A stretch of DNA of 64,000 nucleotides from Thalassococcus arenae (GCF_019104745.1 NZ_JAHRWL010000001.1:2027001-2091000); one strand, 5' to 3'; positions 1 through 9,591 are shown, numbered from the stretch's first letter. The notes: generated by a model from the sequence alone, not told the origin. Made by a program: numbers and translations.

Positions 1-271
1 CTTCGCGGGCCATGGCTACGGCGCGCTCGGCCAAGATCGTCAAGGTCTCGCGCCGGATATCGGATGTCGACACGTTGGCACTGCGCCGGCCCAACAGAAC
101 CCGCAAGCCCAGATCGGTCGATTCCGACCGCTCGGCCTGTTCCAGCTTTCCCTGGCGCACATCGATGGCGATGGCCCGGCCCTGCACGGCGATGGCATCG
201 GCCGCATCGGCCCCGGCCTTGCGCGCTGCGTCCAGCAGCGCACCGGTCAGCGTTTCGAGGTCAGTCGGCAT
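1..271 (-). CDS. pmbA: PmbA/TldE family metalloprotease component, N-terminal part
   Basis: Only the first 90 residues are in the window; the gene runs off the left edge. The start ATG at 271 opens MPTDLETLTGALLDAARKAG, followed by a segment containing GLRVLLGRRSANVSTSDI, which resembles the N-terminal domain of TldD/PmbA proteins. In that family TldD carries the metal-binding motif and PmbA (TldE) is the non-metal partner; the pair degrades unfolded peptides and matures some modified peptides. The metal region would lie outside the window, so PmbA rather than TldD rests on overall resemblance. It is the last visible gene of a leftward run with the DUF2233 gene and rbfA. Confidence 0.72.
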   Translation of the reverse strand, partial: MPTDLETLTGALLDAARKAGADAADAIAVQGRAIAIDVRQGKLEQAERSESTDLGLRVLLGRRSANVSTSDIRRETLTILAERAVAMARE

Positions 272-340
272 TCACAAGCTCCGAAGTCCGTTTCAAGCCT
301 GGCACGAGGTAGGCCTCTGGCCGGGACGGTGCAAGCACGT

Positions 341-1084
341 TCACCGCGGAACGGTGACTGCCACGATGGGCCCCATGCGCCGTCCCGCATCGTTTCGTCC
401 CAGTTCGGGTGCGAACAGGCGCGAGACATTGCCGTCGAGAAAGAGCGCGTTCGGTAGCCGCAGCACGTCGCGGAACAACCGGGCAAATTCGTGAAACGTC
501 ACCGGACCATCCGAAATCGCGAAAACCGCGCGGCGTCCATCCGCGCTGGTTCCCACGCCGTTGCGGATGAACCGCGACGTGCTGTCGGGCAGGAACCGGG
601 GATGCAGTTCGCCGTCGATCACCAGCATCGGGCCGGATTGGGTGGCGTGGCGACAGTCCGGGCGTTCCGCCAGGAAGGCCCGGGTTTCGATGACCCGCGC
701 TCGGGTCCGCGTGATGCACAGAATGCCGTTGGGCAACAAACCGAAATTGCCCGGACCGGCATTCGGGATCACCCGCATGATCTCGCGCCCGTCTTCGCGG
801 TAATGGCCGACCGGTGCACGGTCGTCGTGATACATGCCTGCATTCATCGCAAACGCCAGCGCTCTGCCGTTGCCCTCGAGGTGACGGTCCAGGGTGTCGA
901 AATCCCCGAAGGGCGCGCCCGACGGATCAGTCAGGAAGAGCCGGAGTTCTTCCGCCGCGACATCGACCTTGCAGACGGTATAGCGCCGCGTGTCCAGGGT
1001 TTCGGTCTCGCAGGTGACGGCCTGCGCGGCCTGGGCCGCGGCAAAGGTCGCGAGCGCCGCTATGATGGCCAGACCCGCACGCAT
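341..1084 (-). CDS. Phosphodiester glycosidase-family (DUF2233/NAGPA) secreted protein
   Basis: A 247-residue protein opening with a signal peptide (MRAGLAIIAALATFAAAQAA, cleavage expected near AQA-V). The body has hallmarks of the NAGPA/DUF2233 fold: AFAMNAGMYH near residue 68, a LLPNG strand, QSGPMLVIDG and a C-terminal LFLDG motif. Characterised members cleave phosphodiester-linked sugars; the bacterial substrate is unknown, and a periplasmic location is inferred from the signal peptide. The reading frame extends upstream to 1165, but those codons overlap rbfA and lack signal-peptide character, so ATG 1084, 4 bp after the rbfA stop, is preferred. Likely co-transcribed with rbfA. Confidence 0.8.
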   Translation of the reverse strand: MRAGLAIIAALATFAAAQAAQAVTCETETLDTRRYTVCKVDVAAEELRLFLTDPSGAPFGDFDTLDRHLEGNGRALAFAMNAGMYHDDRAPVGHYREDGREIMRVIPNAGPGNFGLLPNGILCITRTRARVIETRAFLAERPDCRHATQSGPMLVIDGELHPRFLPDSTSRFIRNGVGTSADGRRAVFAISDGPVTFHEFARLFRDVLRLPNALFLDGNVSRLFAPELGRNDAGRRMGPIVAVTVPR

Positions 1085-1088
1085 CCGG

Positions 1089-1484
1089 TCAACTGTCGAG
1101 GTCGCGGCGCACGCCTTCGTCCGAGAACAGGCGCCGTGTCTCGTCGAGCTGGTCGAAGGTCTCATCGAGGCGAAAGCGCAGTTCGGGAGCGAATTTCAGC
1201 CCCAGACCCCGCGATACCTGCCGCCGAAGTTCCGACCGATTGCGTTTGAGCAGGTCGAACATGTCATCGCTGCCCTTGCCACCCAGAGGCACGACATAGG
1301 CAGTGGCGACCCTTAGATCGGGTGATACCCGCACCTCGCCGACCGTGATCGTCATCCTGTTGAGATCCGGATCGTGGACCTCGCCGCGGCTCAACACCTC
1401 GGAGAGGCGCCGGCGGATCACCTCGGCGACGCGCAGTTGGCGTTGGCTCGGCCCCTGGCCTTCGTGGAATCTGTTGTTTGCCAT
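1089..1484 (-). CDS. rbfA: Ribosome-binding factor A
   Basis: A 131-residue protein with the RbfA pattern: N-terminal SQRQLRVAEVIRRRLSEVL, then DPDLNRMTITVGEVRVSPDL and the KH-like segment ending in LRFRLDETFDQLDE. RbfA is a cytoplasmic KH-fold factor that binds the 30S subunit and assists 16S rRNA 5'-end maturation and cold adaptation. Length fits the family. It heads a leftward pair with the DUF2233 gene and is divergent from dapB; the 86 bp between them should hold both promoters. Confidence 0.95.
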   Translation of the reverse strand: MANNRFHEGQGPSQRQLRVAEVIRRRLSEVLSRGEVHDPDLNRMTITVGEVRVSPDLRVATAYVVPLGGKGSDDMFDLLKRNRSELRRQVSRGLGLKFAPELRFRLDETFDQLDETRRLFSDEGVRRDLDS

Positions 1485-1570
1485 GCTCGTGACTTATGCT
1501 TTCTGCCCCCCTTTGCCAAGCGCCGCGGGGCGGGCTATTGAGGCCGGGACGCGGGGTAAGGAGCGGCGAA

Positions 1571-2392
1571 ATGACGGACAAGCCGGGTGTGGTGGTGACG
1601 GGCGTGTCGGGCCGGATGGGCCAGATGCTGGTGCGCGAGGTGCTGGCATCGGACAAGCTTCGGCTGACCGGCGCGCTGGAACGACCGGGCCATGCCTGGC
1701 TGGGCCACGACCTGGGCGAGGCGATGGGCGGTGCATCGATCGGCGTCAGGGTGCAGGACGATCCGCTGGAGTGCTTTGCCCGGGCGCAGGCCGTGCTGGA
1801 TTTCACAGCGCCGGACGCCACCGTGGCCTTCGCCGAACTGACGGCGCAGGCGCGCGCCGTGCACGTGATCGGCACGACCGGTCTCGAACGCAAGCACCTG
1901 GATCAGATCGCGCTGGCTGCCCGGCATGCCGTAATCGTGCGGGCGGGCAACATGAGCCTGGGTGTCAACCTTCTGACGCAGATCACCAAACAGGTCGCCG
2001 CGGCGCTGGATGCCGATTGGGATATCGAAATCGTCGAGGCGCACCACAACCGCAAGGTCGATGCGCCTTCGGGCACTGCGCTGATGCTGGGCGAGGCCGC
2101 TGCAGAGGGCAGGGGCGTTGCGCTGGCGGACGTGTCCGATCGTGGCCGGGACGGCATCACCGGAACGCGCGAACGCGGCGATATCGGTTTTCATGCCATC
2201 CGCGGCGGCGACATCGTGGGCGAACACGAGGTGATCTTTGCCGCGGCCGGCGAACGCATCGTGCTGAAACACATCGCCTCGGACCGGGCGTTGTTCGCCC
2301 GCGGCGCGCTGCGGGCGGCGCTGTGGGGTCAGGACAAGGCGCCGGGCCAATACGACATGTTGGACGTGCTGGGCATGCGTCCGGCAAAGTGA
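1571..2392 (+). CDS. dapB: 4-hydroxy-tetrahydrodipicolinate reductase
   Basis: A 273-residue protein catalysing the NAD(P)H-dependent reduction step of the diaminopimelate/lysine pathway in the cytoplasm. The nucleotide-binding loop GVSGRMGQ is near residue 10, and the family signature [16 protein letters not shown] with the catalytic His-His and Lys is near residue 156. The frame is open from 1496, but AAGGAG sits 6-11 bp before ATG 1571 and the protein then begins [14 protein letters not shown] as expected. Its pathway partner dapA is in the same window at 12.9 kb, not in an operon with it. Confidence 0.96.
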   Translation: MTDKPGVVVTGVSGRMGQMLVREVLASDKLRLTGALERPGHAWLGHDLGEAMGGASIGVRVQDDPLECFARAQAVLDFTAPDATVAFAELTAQARAVHVIGTTGLERKHLDQIALAARHAVIVRAGNMSLGVNLLTQITKQVAAALDADWDIEIVEAHHNRKVDAPSGTALMLGEAAAEGRGVALADVSDRGRDGITGTRERGDIGFHAIRGGDIVGEHEVIFAAAGERIVLKHIASDRALFARGALRAALWGQDKAPGQYDMLDVLGMRPAK

Positions 2393-2440
2393 TCCGGAGG
2401 CGCGGCAGGATCGTATCACCCCGTAAAAAGGGAGATCACG

Positions 2441-2794
2441 ATGAAATCCTTGTTGCTTTCGATCGCCATCCTGTCGGCGGCCGCGACCGTGGCGCAGGCG
2501 GAATTCCAGCGCGTGACCGACCGCGATACCTTTGTCCAGCTTGTCCAGGGCAAGACCCTGGCGCGTCCGCTTGTGCGGCTGCAGGTCCTGCCGGACGGCG
2601 CCATCGCCGGGCGCGGGGCCAGTTGGGATGTGACCGGTCAGTGGCGCTGGCAGAACGGGTTTTTCTGCCGCGATCTGAACTGGGGCGGTGACGACCTGGG
2701 CTACAACTGCCAGGAAGTCCGCGCCAATGGCGACCGCATCCGGTTCACCGCCGATGAAGGGCGCGGCGATTTCGCGGACTTCCGGCTGCGGTGA
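2441..2794 (+). CDS. Small secreted protein of unknown function
   Basis: A 117-residue protein with a clear signal peptide (MKSLLLSIAILSAAATVAQA-E). The mature part has two cysteines (FFCRDLNW and YNCQEVR), which could form a disulfide in the periplasm, and repeated short beta-strand-like segments. It follows dapB by 48 bp on the same strand, so co-transcription is possible. I recognise it only as a type seen beside dapB in Rhodobacterales and assign no function. Confidence 0.75.
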   Translation: MKSLLLSIAILSAAATVAQAEFQRVTDRDTFVQLVQGKTLARPLVRLQVLPDGAIAGRGASWDVTGQWRWQNGFFCRDLNWGGDDLGYNCQEVRANGDRIRFTADEGRGDFADFRLR

Positions 2795-2804
2795 CCTCCG
2801 GCGA

Positions 2805-2996
2805 TCAGAAGTCGATCGCGATGCCCTTTTTTTCCCAGTCGCCGTAGCGCACGGGCTCGGGCCCGTCGCGTCCACCCAATTCGCGTGGCATTGGGTTGGC
2901 ACGGGCTTCGGCCTCTGCCTTTTTCCGGCGTTCGGCCGCTTCGGCCAGGGCGCGCTGCGCCGCGGGTGGCAGGTCTGAGACGTCTTTGTCGGACAT
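2805..2996 (-). CDS. DUF1674 family protein (SdhAF4-like)
   Basis: A 63-residue acidic/basic protein. ATG 2996 gives MSDKDVSDLPPAAQRALAEA, and the C-terminus carries the conserved RELGGRDGPEPVRYGDWEKKG-type block that defines DUF1674. The family includes mitochondrial succinate dehydrogenase assembly factor 4, which binds flavinated SdhA; a similar role in a bacterium is inference. An upstream in-frame ATG at 3050 would add 18 atypical residues. It is convergent with the secreted-protein gene, 10 bp away. Confidence 0.82.
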   Translation of the reverse strand: MSDKDVSDLPPAAQRALAEAAERRKKAEAEARANPMPRELGGRDGPEPVRYGDWEKKGIAIDF

Positions 2997-3070
2997 GGCG
3001 CTTTCCTCGTCTTCCACGGATTGATATACGCCCGCACCGAAGCCGGGCAAGCCATCCGGCAGGAGACATC

Positions 3071-4327
3071 ATGACACAGCCGCCCAAAACCGCGCGTCAC
3101 GGCGCCCTTTTGCTGCTGACCGGCGTGCTGGGCCAGCACAGGCCGCTGTCCGAACTGGGCGCCCTGATCGACCCGCTGGCGCCGCCCGACCGCGCCGCGG
3201 CGCAGCGCCTGGCCGCGGACACGCTGCGCCATCTGGACCGGGCGGACCGGTTGCTGAAGCCGTTGCTGAAACGCATGCCGCCCTTGGCGGTGCGCAACCT
3301 TTTGCGGTTGGGGACGGTCGAGCTGTGCCAGGGTGGCGCGGCGCATGGCGTGGTCAACGACGCGGTGACTATCGCAGGCGCGGACAAGCGCATGGCTTCG
3401 ATGAAAGGTCTGGTCAACGCGGTGTTGCGCAAGGTCGCCGCCGAAGGCCCGGCGAAATGGGACAGGCTGCCAGCACCCCGCATCCCGGACTGGCTGCGCC
3501 AGCCGCTGGTCGCGGCATGGGGCAAGGCGGCGGTATCGGCGATGGAAGCGGTGCAGGCGCGGACCCCGCCGATCGATCTCACGCCCCGCAGCGATGCCGC
3601 GGCCCTGGCGCAGGCGGTGGGTGGCGATCTTCTGCCCACGGGATCCGTGCGGCTGGCGGGGGGGCAGGTTTCCGCCCTTCCGGGCTTTGAGGACGGTGCG
3701 TTCTGGGTTCAGGACGCGGCCGCGGCATTGCCGGCGCGGCTGCTGGGCGACGTGGCGGGCCGGCGGGTTCTGGACATGTGCGCGGCGCCGGGTGGCAAGA
3801 CGATGCAGCTGGCCGCGGCCGGTGCGCTGGTCACCGCATTGGATATCTCTGCGTCGCGGCTGGACAGGGTGCGCGAAAACCTCGCGCGGACCGGGCTCAA
3901 GGCGTCGCTGGTGGCGGGCGATGCCCTCGATCATGCCGGGCGCTACGATGCCGTCCTGCTGGACGCACCCTGTTCGGCCACGGGAACGCTGCGACGTCAC
4001 CCCGACCTGCCGCATCTGCACGAAGGCGAACGGATTTCCGAACTGATCGGCCTGCAGGCGTCGATGCTGGATCATGCCTGCGACCTGCTGGCGCCGGGCG
4101 GTTTGCTGGTCTTCGCCACCTGTTCGCTGCTGCCCGACGAAGGCGAATGCCAGGTCGAGGATTTGCTGGCACGGCGAAAGGACATGGCGGTTGTGCCCCC
4201 GCAGGCCGAGTGGATCGAGCCCGGCTGGCGGTCGGCCGAGGGCGGGTTGCGGCTGCGCCCCGATTTCTGGGCCGACCGGGGCGGAATGGATGGCTTTTAC
4301 ATGGCTCTTCTGCGCAAAGCCGGCTGA
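3071..4327 (+). CDS. rsmB: RsmB/NOP family class I SAM-dependent RNA (cytosine-C5) methyltransferase
   Basis: A 418-residue protein with an N-terminal NusB-like RNA-binding domain (about residues 1-135) and a C-terminal Rossmann methyltransferase. SAM motif I, VLDMCAAPGGKT, is near residue 233. Motif IV, LLDAPCSATGTLRRHPD, with its cysteine is near 295. Motif VI, FATCSLLPDEGE, carries the catalytic cysteine near 350. These two cysteines are the RsmB/NOP2 signature for 5-methylcytosine formation; 16S rRNA C967 is the likely target by family. ATG 3071 follows GCAGGAG; upstream codons overlap the DUF1674 gene on the other strand and are not family-like. Confidence 0.9.
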   Translation: MTQPPKTARHGALLLLTGVLGQHRPLSELGALIDPLAPPDRAAAQRLAADTLRHLDRADRLLKPLLKRMPPLAVRNLLRLGTVELCQGGAAHGVVNDAVTIAGADKRMASMKGLVNAVLRKVAAEGPAKWDRLPAPRIPDWLRQPLVAAWGKAAVSAMEAVQARTPPIDLTPRSDAAALAQAVGGDLLPTGSVRLAGGQVSALPGFEDGAFWVQDAAAALPARLLGDVAGRRVLDMCAAPGGKTMQLAAAGALVTALDISASRLDRVRENLARTGLKASLVAGDALDHAGRYDAVLLDAPCSATGTLRRHPDLPHLHEGERISELIGLQASMLDHACDLLAPGGLLVFATCSLLPDEGECQVEDLLARRKDMAVVPPQAEWIEPGWRSAEGGLRLRPDFWADRGGMDGFYMALLRKAG

Positions 4328-4419
4328 CCGGGCGAAAGCAAGGTGACTTGCGGACCCGACTTGGCTATTCTGCCGCGCAACCAAAGGCGTCGCGAAAAGG
4401 CGCGGGAGAGGCAGTGCAG

Positions 4420-6168
4420 ATGGCGGAACGACGCACCTGGCGCGCGCGGCGCGAGCGTTTTCTGAACGGCTGGCATGCGTGGCGCAGTGCACGCACAAGC
4501 CCGGCCAGCGGATTTGTCTATCAGCCCGAACCCAAAAGCGTGGGGATGTTCGCCCGTGGACGGCAGTTGATCGCCGGCAACCTGATGTTCGCCGGTCATC
4601 TGGTCGAAGCGCGGGATGCGATGCTTTGGGATCTGGCCGCTCCCGATACGCTCTGGTCCGAAGAAGCGCATGGCTTCGGCTGGCTCGACGATCTGGCCGC
4701 CGTGGGCGATGCCCGTGCGCGGGTCCTGGCGCAAAGATGGCTCTGGGGCTGGATCGACCGGTATGGGCGCGGTCAGGGGGCGGGCTGGACGCCCGAATTG
4801 TCGGGCCGTCGCGCGATCCGCTGGATCCAACATGCGCTTTTCCTGCTGCGCGGGCAGGACAGTGCCGCAAGCCACGCCTATTTCGCCGCCCTGTCGCGGC
4901 AGACGACCTTTCTGGCGCGGCGCTGGAAATCCCTGCCGCCGGGATTGGCGCGGTTCGAGGCGCTGACCGGCCTGCTGTATTCCGGTCTGTCGCTGGAAGG
5001 CATGGAGCGCCACGTCGAACCGGCCCGCAAGGCCATCGGCACCGAATGCGCCCGACTGATCGACGCGCAGGGCGGGCTTCCGACCCGCGATCCCGAAGCG
5101 CTGATGGAAGTCTTGACGCTGCTGGTTTGGGCGCGCGATGCGCTGGAGGCCGCCGATCGCGACGCGGACGCGGCGCATCTGGCGGCGATCGCCCGGATCG
5201 CCCCGACGCTGCGCAGCTTGCGCCATGCCGATGGCGCGCTGGCGCGGTTTCACGGTGGCGGTCGCGGTGCAGAAGGCCGGCTGGACCAGGCGCTGGCGGC
5301 GTCGGGCACCAAGACGCGGCGCAATGGTACCCTGGCGATGGGGTTCGCGCGATTGTCGGCGGGGCGCACGTCGGTCATCATGGATGCGGCGGTGCCACCC
5401 GGCGGCGACGCTTCGGCGCAGGCCCACGCCTCGACCCTGGCGTTCGAACTGACCTCGGGCCGGCGGGCGCTGATCGTGAATTGCGGGGCCGGCAACGAGT
5501 TTGGCCGCGAATGGCGGCGCGCAGGCCGTGCGACCCCCTTGCATTCCACGTTGTGTCTCGAGGGATATTCCAGCGCCCGGTTGGCGGCACCGCTATGGGT
5601 GGGTTCATCGCAACGCGAATTGCTGGCCGACGGACCAACCCATGTGCCCGCCCATCTCAGCCACTCGCCCGATGGCCCGCGGATCGAATGCGCGCATGAC
5701 GGCTATGTCCGGCAGCACGGTTTGACCCATGCCCGCACTCTGGAACTGAGCTTTGACGGCCGCGCCCTGATGGGTGAGGATTTCCTGGTCGCGCTGGACG
5801 ATCCGGCCAAGCGCCGCTTTGACAGTGCGATGAACAAGGTCAAGCTGACCGGATTGCCTTTCCAGGTGCATTTCCACCTGCATCCCGAGGTCGATGTGGC
5901 GCTGGATATGGGCGGCACGGCGGTGTCGATGGCGCTGCGGTCGGGTGAAATCTGGGTGTTCCGGTTCAGCGGAGCGGTCAACCTGTCGCTCGAACCGTCG
6001 GTTTTCCTGGAAAAAGGCCGGCTGCGGCCACGCGCGACGAAACAGATCGTTTTATCCGGCCGCGCGATGGAGTATGCGACCCGCGTCCGCTGGACTTTGT
6101 CGAAGGCGCAGGAAACCGCGACCGCGGTGCGTGACCTGGCGATGGACGAGGTGGACGTGACGATCTGA
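4420..6168 (+). CDS. Heparinase II/III family protein
   Basis: A 582-residue protein. The N-terminal half is an alpha/alpha-toroid typical of polysaccharide lyases (WSEEAHGFGWLDDLAA, RAIRWIQHALFLLRG). The C-terminal half is the beta-rich heparinase II/III domain (ALIVNCGAGNEFGREWR, HDGYVRQHGLTHAR, FHLHPEVDVALDMGG). There is no signal peptide; close relatives in Alphaproteobacteria sit between rsmB and purH, as here. Enzymatic activity on a uronic-acid polymer is a family inference and the substrate is unknown. The start at 4420 is preferred because upstream codons lack similarity; an in-frame GTG lies two codons earlier. Confidence 0.85.
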   Translation: MAERRTWRARRERFLNGWHAWRSARTSPASGFVYQPEPKSVGMFARGRQLIAGNLMFAGHLVEARDAMLWDLAAPDTLWSEEAHGFGWLDDLAAVGDARARVLAQRWLWGWIDRYGRGQGAGWTPELSGRRAIRWIQHALFLLRGQDSAASHAYFAALSRQTTFLARRWKSLPPGLARFEALTGLLYSGLSLEGMERHVEPARKAIGTECARLIDAQGGLPTRDPEALMEVLTLLVWARDALEAADRDADAAHLAAIARIAPTLRSLRHADGALARFHGGGRGAEGRLDQALAASGTKTRRNGTLAMGFARLSAGRTSVIMDAAVPPGGDASAQAHASTLAFELTSGRRALIVNCGAGNEFGREWRRAGRATPLHSTLCLEGYSSARLAAPLWVGSSQRELLADGPTHVPAHLSHSPDGPRIECAHDGYVRQHGLTHARTLELSFDGRALMGEDFLVALDDPAKRRFDSAMNKVKLTGLPFQVHFHLHPEVDVALDMGGTAVSMALRSGEIWVFRFSGAVNLSLEPSVFLEKGRLRPRATKQIVLSGRAMEYATRVRWTLSKAQETATAVRDLAMDEVDVTI

Positions 6169-6189
6169 CCCCAAGCCAAAGGCCTTTCC

Positions 6190-7779
6190 ATGAGCGATCT
6201 GCATCCCGTCCGCCGCGCCCTGATTTCCGTATCCGACAAGACCGGGCTGATCGAACTGGGAAAGGCGCTGGATCAGCGCGGGGTCGAGATCCTGTCGACC
6301 GGCGGTTCGGCCAAGGCGCTGCGCGAGGCCGGGGTGGCGGTGCGCGACGTCTCGGAGGTGACCGGGTTCCCCGAAATGATGGACGGCCGGGTCAAGACGC
6401 TGCACCCGATGGTGCATGGCGGATTGCTGGCCCTGCGCGACAACGCCGATCACGTCGCGGCGATGGAGCAGCACGGCATCGGCCCGATCGACCTGCTGGT
6501 GGTGAACCTCTACCCGTTCGAATCCACCGTCGCGGCCGGCGCGGATTACGACACCTGCGTCGAGAACATCGATATCGGTGGCCCGGCGATGATCCGCGCG
6601 GCAGCCAAGAACCATGCGTTCGTTTCCGTCGTTGTGGATGTCGAGGACTACGGAAAGCTGCTGGGCGACATGGACCAGCACAACGGCGCGACCTGCCCGA
6701 AATTCCGCCGCAAGCTGGCGCAAAAGGCCTATGCCCGCACCGCCGCCTATGACGCCGCCGTCAGCACCTGGATGGCCGATGCGATCGGGCTCGAAGCGCC
6801 CAAACGGCGCGCCTTTGCCGGCACGTTGGCGCAGACACTGCGTTATGGCGAGAACCCGCACCAGAAGGCCGCGTTCTACACCGACGGTTCGAACCGGCCC
6901 GGCGTCGCCACCGCCCGGCAACTTCAGGGCAAGGAGCTGAGCTATAACAACATCAACGACACCGATGCGGCCTTTGAACTGGTGAGCGAATTCGCGCCCG
7001 GGGATGGCCCGGCCTGCGCGATCATCAAGCACGCCAATCCCTGCGGTGTTGCGCGGGGCGCAACCTTGACCGAAGCCTATGCCAAGGCGTTCGATTGCGA
7101 CCGCACCTCGGCCTTCGGCGGCATCGTGGCGCTGAACCGGCCGCTGGACGGCGCGACGGCAGAAAAGATCACCGAGATCTTCACCGAGGTCGTCATTGCG
7201 CCGGGTGCCGACGACGACGCCCGCAAGGTCTTTGCCGCCAAGAAGAACCTGCGTCTGCTGGTGACCGAAGGCCTGGCCGATCCGCGCAGCCCCGGTCTGG
7301 CCTGGCGGCAGGTTGCGGGCGGTTTCCTGGTGCAGGACCGCGACAATGGCCACCGCGCGCTGGACGACCTGCGGGTTGTCACCAGGAAGGCGCCGACCGA
7401 CGCGCAGATGGCGGACCTGCTGTTTGCCTGGACCGTGGCCAAGCACGTGAAATCTAATGCCATCGTCTACGCCAGGGACGGTGCCACCGTGGGCGTGGGC
7501 GCAGGCCAGATGAGCCGGGTCGACTCGGCGCTGATCGCCGCGAAAAAGGCCGAACGCATGGCCGAAACGCTGGGCCTTCCGGCGCCTTTGACCCAGGGCT
7601 CGGCGGTGGCGTCGGACGCGTTCTTTCCCTTCCCCGACGGGTTGATGGAGGCCGCGGCGGCGGGTGCCAGCTGCGTCATCCAGCCCGGCGGGTCGATGCG
7701 CGATGACGAGGTGATCGCGGCGGCCGACGAGGCCGGTCTGGCGATGGTGCTCACCGGAATGCGTCACTTCCGCCATTGA
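6190..7779 (+). CDS. purH: Bifunctional AICAR transformylase/IMP cyclohydrolase
   Basis: A 529-residue enzyme carrying out the last two steps of de novo IMP synthesis. The N-terminal MGS-like cyclohydrolase domain (about residues 1-150) starts [13 protein letters not shown] and holds [13 protein letters not shown] and [14 protein letters not shown]. The C-terminal transformylase domain shows [28 protein letters not shown] and the catalytic-type [11 protein letters not shown] segment. Length matches the family. It starts 21 bp after the heparinase-like gene and is probably in the same transcript. Confidence 0.98.
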   Translation: MSDLHPVRRALISVSDKTGLIELGKALDQRGVEILSTGGSAKALREAGVAVRDVSEVTGFPEMMDGRVKTLHPMVHGGLLALRDNADHVAAMEQHGIGPIDLLVVNLYPFESTVAAGADYDTCVENIDIGGPAMIRAAAKNHAFVSVVVDVEDYGKLLGDMDQHNGATCPKFRRKLAQKAYARTAAYDAAVSTWMADAIGLEAPKRRAFAGTLAQTLRYGENPHQKAAFYTDGSNRPGVATARQLQGKELSYNNINDTDAAFELVSEFAPGDGPACAIIKHANPCGVARGATLTEAYAKAFDCDRTSAFGGIVALNRPLDGATAEKITEIFTEVVIAPGADDDARKVFAAKKNLRLLVTEGLADPRSPGLAWRQVAGGFLVQDRDNGHRALDDLRVVTRKAPTDAQMADLLFAWTVAKHVKSNAIVYARDGATVGVGAGQMSRVDSALIAAKKAERMAETLGLPAPLTQGSAVASDAFFPFPDGLMEAAAAGASCVIQPGGSMRDDEVIAAADEAGLAMVLTGMRHFRH

Positions 7780-7811
7780 CCGGTCGTGCCCCGCTGGTGG
7801 CAAGGTGGGAG

Positions 7812-8981
7812 ATGCGTATTTCTAAAGAGAAGAAGCCATGGATCGGCGCCCTTGCCCTTGCCGCGGCGCCGATGGTTGCGCAGGCGCAAACGGCCGAGCA
7901 TGTGCTGCGCGCGCTGCTGACCCGCCCGCCCGAAGCGGCGCAATTCGCACCGGGCTTTCTTGACGCGGTGCCGATCGCGCAGCTTGTTCCTGTCCTGTCG
8001 CAGATCACCGCTGCGATCGGGCCGGTCGAGACCATCACGCTGCGGGGTGACCGTGCCACGGTGCTGACGGCCACGCACCGGATGCAGGCGCGCATCGCGC
8101 TGGATGCCGATGGCCGCGTCGCGATGCTGTTTTTCGAGCCGCCGGAGCCGCGTGTGGCGTCGCTTGGCGGGGCCGAGGCGGTGCTGGCCGGGCTTGGAGA
8201 CCGGGTTGCATGGCTGGCGGTGCGCGATGGCCAGGTGCTGAGCGCGCAGGCGGCCGATGCCGCGCTGGCCGTCGGCTCGGCCTTCAAGCTGGGCGTGCTG
8301 GCGGTTCTGGCCGGGGATATCGCATCCGGGCGCCGGGATTGGGCGGATGTCGTCCGGCTCGAGGCGCGCCACAAGTCGCTGCCCAGCGGTCAGTTGCAGG
8401 ACATGCCCGACGGATCGCCGCTGACGCTGCACACCGCTGCGGCGCTGATGATCTCGATCAGCGACAACAGCGCGACCGACCTGCTGATCGACGTGCTGGG
8501 GCGCGACCGGGTTGCGGCGCAGTTGGGCATCGACGCCACCGGTTTCCTGACGACGCGGGAATTCTTAGGGCTCAAGGCCGATGCGGATGCGCGCGCCGAC
8601 TGGCGTGCGGCGCCGGCTGTGGGCAAGCCCGCAATCGCGGCGCAAGCGGCGCAAGACCTGCCGCCGCTCGGCGCCGTGCTGGGAGCCCATGACCCGGGCG
8701 TCGAATGGTACCTGTCGTTGACCACGCTTTGCACGCTGATCGGAGCGGTCGCCGATCTGCCTCTGATGGCGATCAATCCGGGGCCGTTGCTGCTGCAGGA
8801 CGGCACCCGTGCCGCCTACAAGGGCGGGTCCGAAACGGGTGTCTTGAACTTCACCGGTCACCTGACCGACGGCACGGGGCGCCGGACATGTGTCGCACTG
8901 ACGGTCAACCACGCCGAAACGATCGACGAGTCCGCCGCCGCCGGGGCGTTTCGCGCGTTCGTCGCGGCATTGCCCCGCTGA
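7812..8981 (+). CDS. Beta-lactamase-fold serine hydrolase, exported
   Basis: A 389-residue protein. A signal peptide (n-region MRISKEKK, hydrophobic core WIGALALAAAPMVAQA) precedes a degenerate N-terminal domain, then a class A beta-lactamase-like domain. The nucleophile motif SAFK is near residue 155, SDN near 216 and a KGGSETG equivalent of the KTG triad near 336. Those motifs support a penicillin-interacting serine hydrolase; true beta-lactamase activity is not shown. The first codons overlap a copy of the recurring GCGTATTT element (7813-7836), so the start may be re-cut. GGTGGGA precedes ATG 7812, which supports this start. Confidence 0.85.
   Translation: MRISKEKKPWIGALALAAAPMVAQAQTAEHVLRALLTRPPEAAQFAPGFLDAVPIAQLVPVLSQITAAIGPVETITLRGDRATVLTATHRMQARIALDADGRVAMLFFEPPEPRVASLGGAEAVLAGLGDRVAWLAVRDGQVLSAQAADAALAVGSAFKLGVLAVLAGDIASGRRDWADVVRLEARHKSLPSGQLQDMPDGSPLTLHTAAALMISISDNSATDLLIDVLGRDRVAAQLGIDATGFLTTREFLGLKADADARADWRAAPAVGKPAIAAQAAQDLPPLGAVLGAHDPGVEWYLSLTTLCTLIGAVADLPLMAINPGPLLLQDGTRAAYKGGSETGVLNFTGHLTDGTGRRTCVALTVNHAETIDESAAAGAFRAFVAALPR
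7813..7836 (+). repeat. Recurring GCGTATTT/GAGAAGAAG element, copy 1
   Basis: TGCGTATTTC followed by TAAAGAGAAGAAGC. It matches copies at 18526, 21077 (reverse) and 42066. It begins 33 bp after purH and encodes residues 2-9 of the beta-lactamase-fold protein. Confidence 0.7.
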
Positions 8982-9035
8982 TCCCGCTTTTCATCGCGTC
9001 CGGCCCGGGCTAGAGCCAAGACAAAGGAGGCCGGC

Positions 9036-9542
9036 ATGGCGCAAGCACAGGCAGAGCAGGGCAGAGCGGCGACCCTATTGGCGCGGGTGACCGTAGGCGT
9101 GTTCATGTTCGACCAGTTGACCAAGATCTGGGTGGTGCATGTCCTCGACCTCGCGAACCGGCTGGTGATCGACGTCGCGCCGCCGTTTCTTGTCTTCAAG
9201 ATGGCGTGGAACCACGGCATCAATTTCGGACTGTTTTCCAACCACGGCGATGCGACGCGCTGGATTCTGATCGCGGTCGCCCTTGGGATCGTGCTGTTCG
9301 TGCTGGTCTGGATGCGGCGCGACCCGCCGGGCAAGCTGGGGTTGATCTCGGCCGGTTTTCTCATCGGCGGAGCGCTTGGCAATATCGTCGACCGGCTGGT
9401 CTATGGCGCGGTGGCGGATTTTCTGAACATGTCCTGCTGCGGGATCGACAATCCCTTTGCCTTCAACGTCGCCGATATCGCCATTTTCGTCGGGGCGCTT
9501 GGGCTCGTGCTGTTCCCCGGCGGCGGGAAAAAGCCCTCGTGA
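9036..9542 (+). CDS. lspA: Lipoprotein signal peptidase (signal peptidase II)
   Basis: A 168-residue inner-membrane aspartyl peptidase that cleaves prolipoproteins after lipidation. Four hydrophobic segments are visible. The family signatures are FDQLTKIWVV near residue 26, WNHGINFGLFS near 60, GNIVDRLVYGAVADFLN with one catalytic Asp, and FAFNVADIAIF with the second. AGGAGG lies 5-10 bp before ATG 9036. The next gene encodes a probable lipoprotein, a natural substrate. Confidence 0.96.
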   Translation: MAQAQAEQGRAATLLARVTVGVFMFDQLTKIWVVHVLDLANRLVIDVAPPFLVFKMAWNHGINFGLFSNHGDATRWILIAVALGIVLFVLVWMRRDPPGKLGLISAGFLIGGALGNIVDRLVYGAVADFLNMSCCGIDNPFAFNVADIAIFVGALGLVLFPGGGKKPS

Positions 9543-9591
9543 CCTTCCGGCGCGGATGGGATAAGGCTGTGTCAGCGAATGGAGGGTGCCG

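Noticed and set aside
1535-4870. A 1111-codon open frame on the minus strand
   Set aside because: It runs antisense through dapB, DUF1674 and rsmB; composition is Arg/Gln/His-rich with no family pattern. It is a shadow of GC-rich coding sequence.
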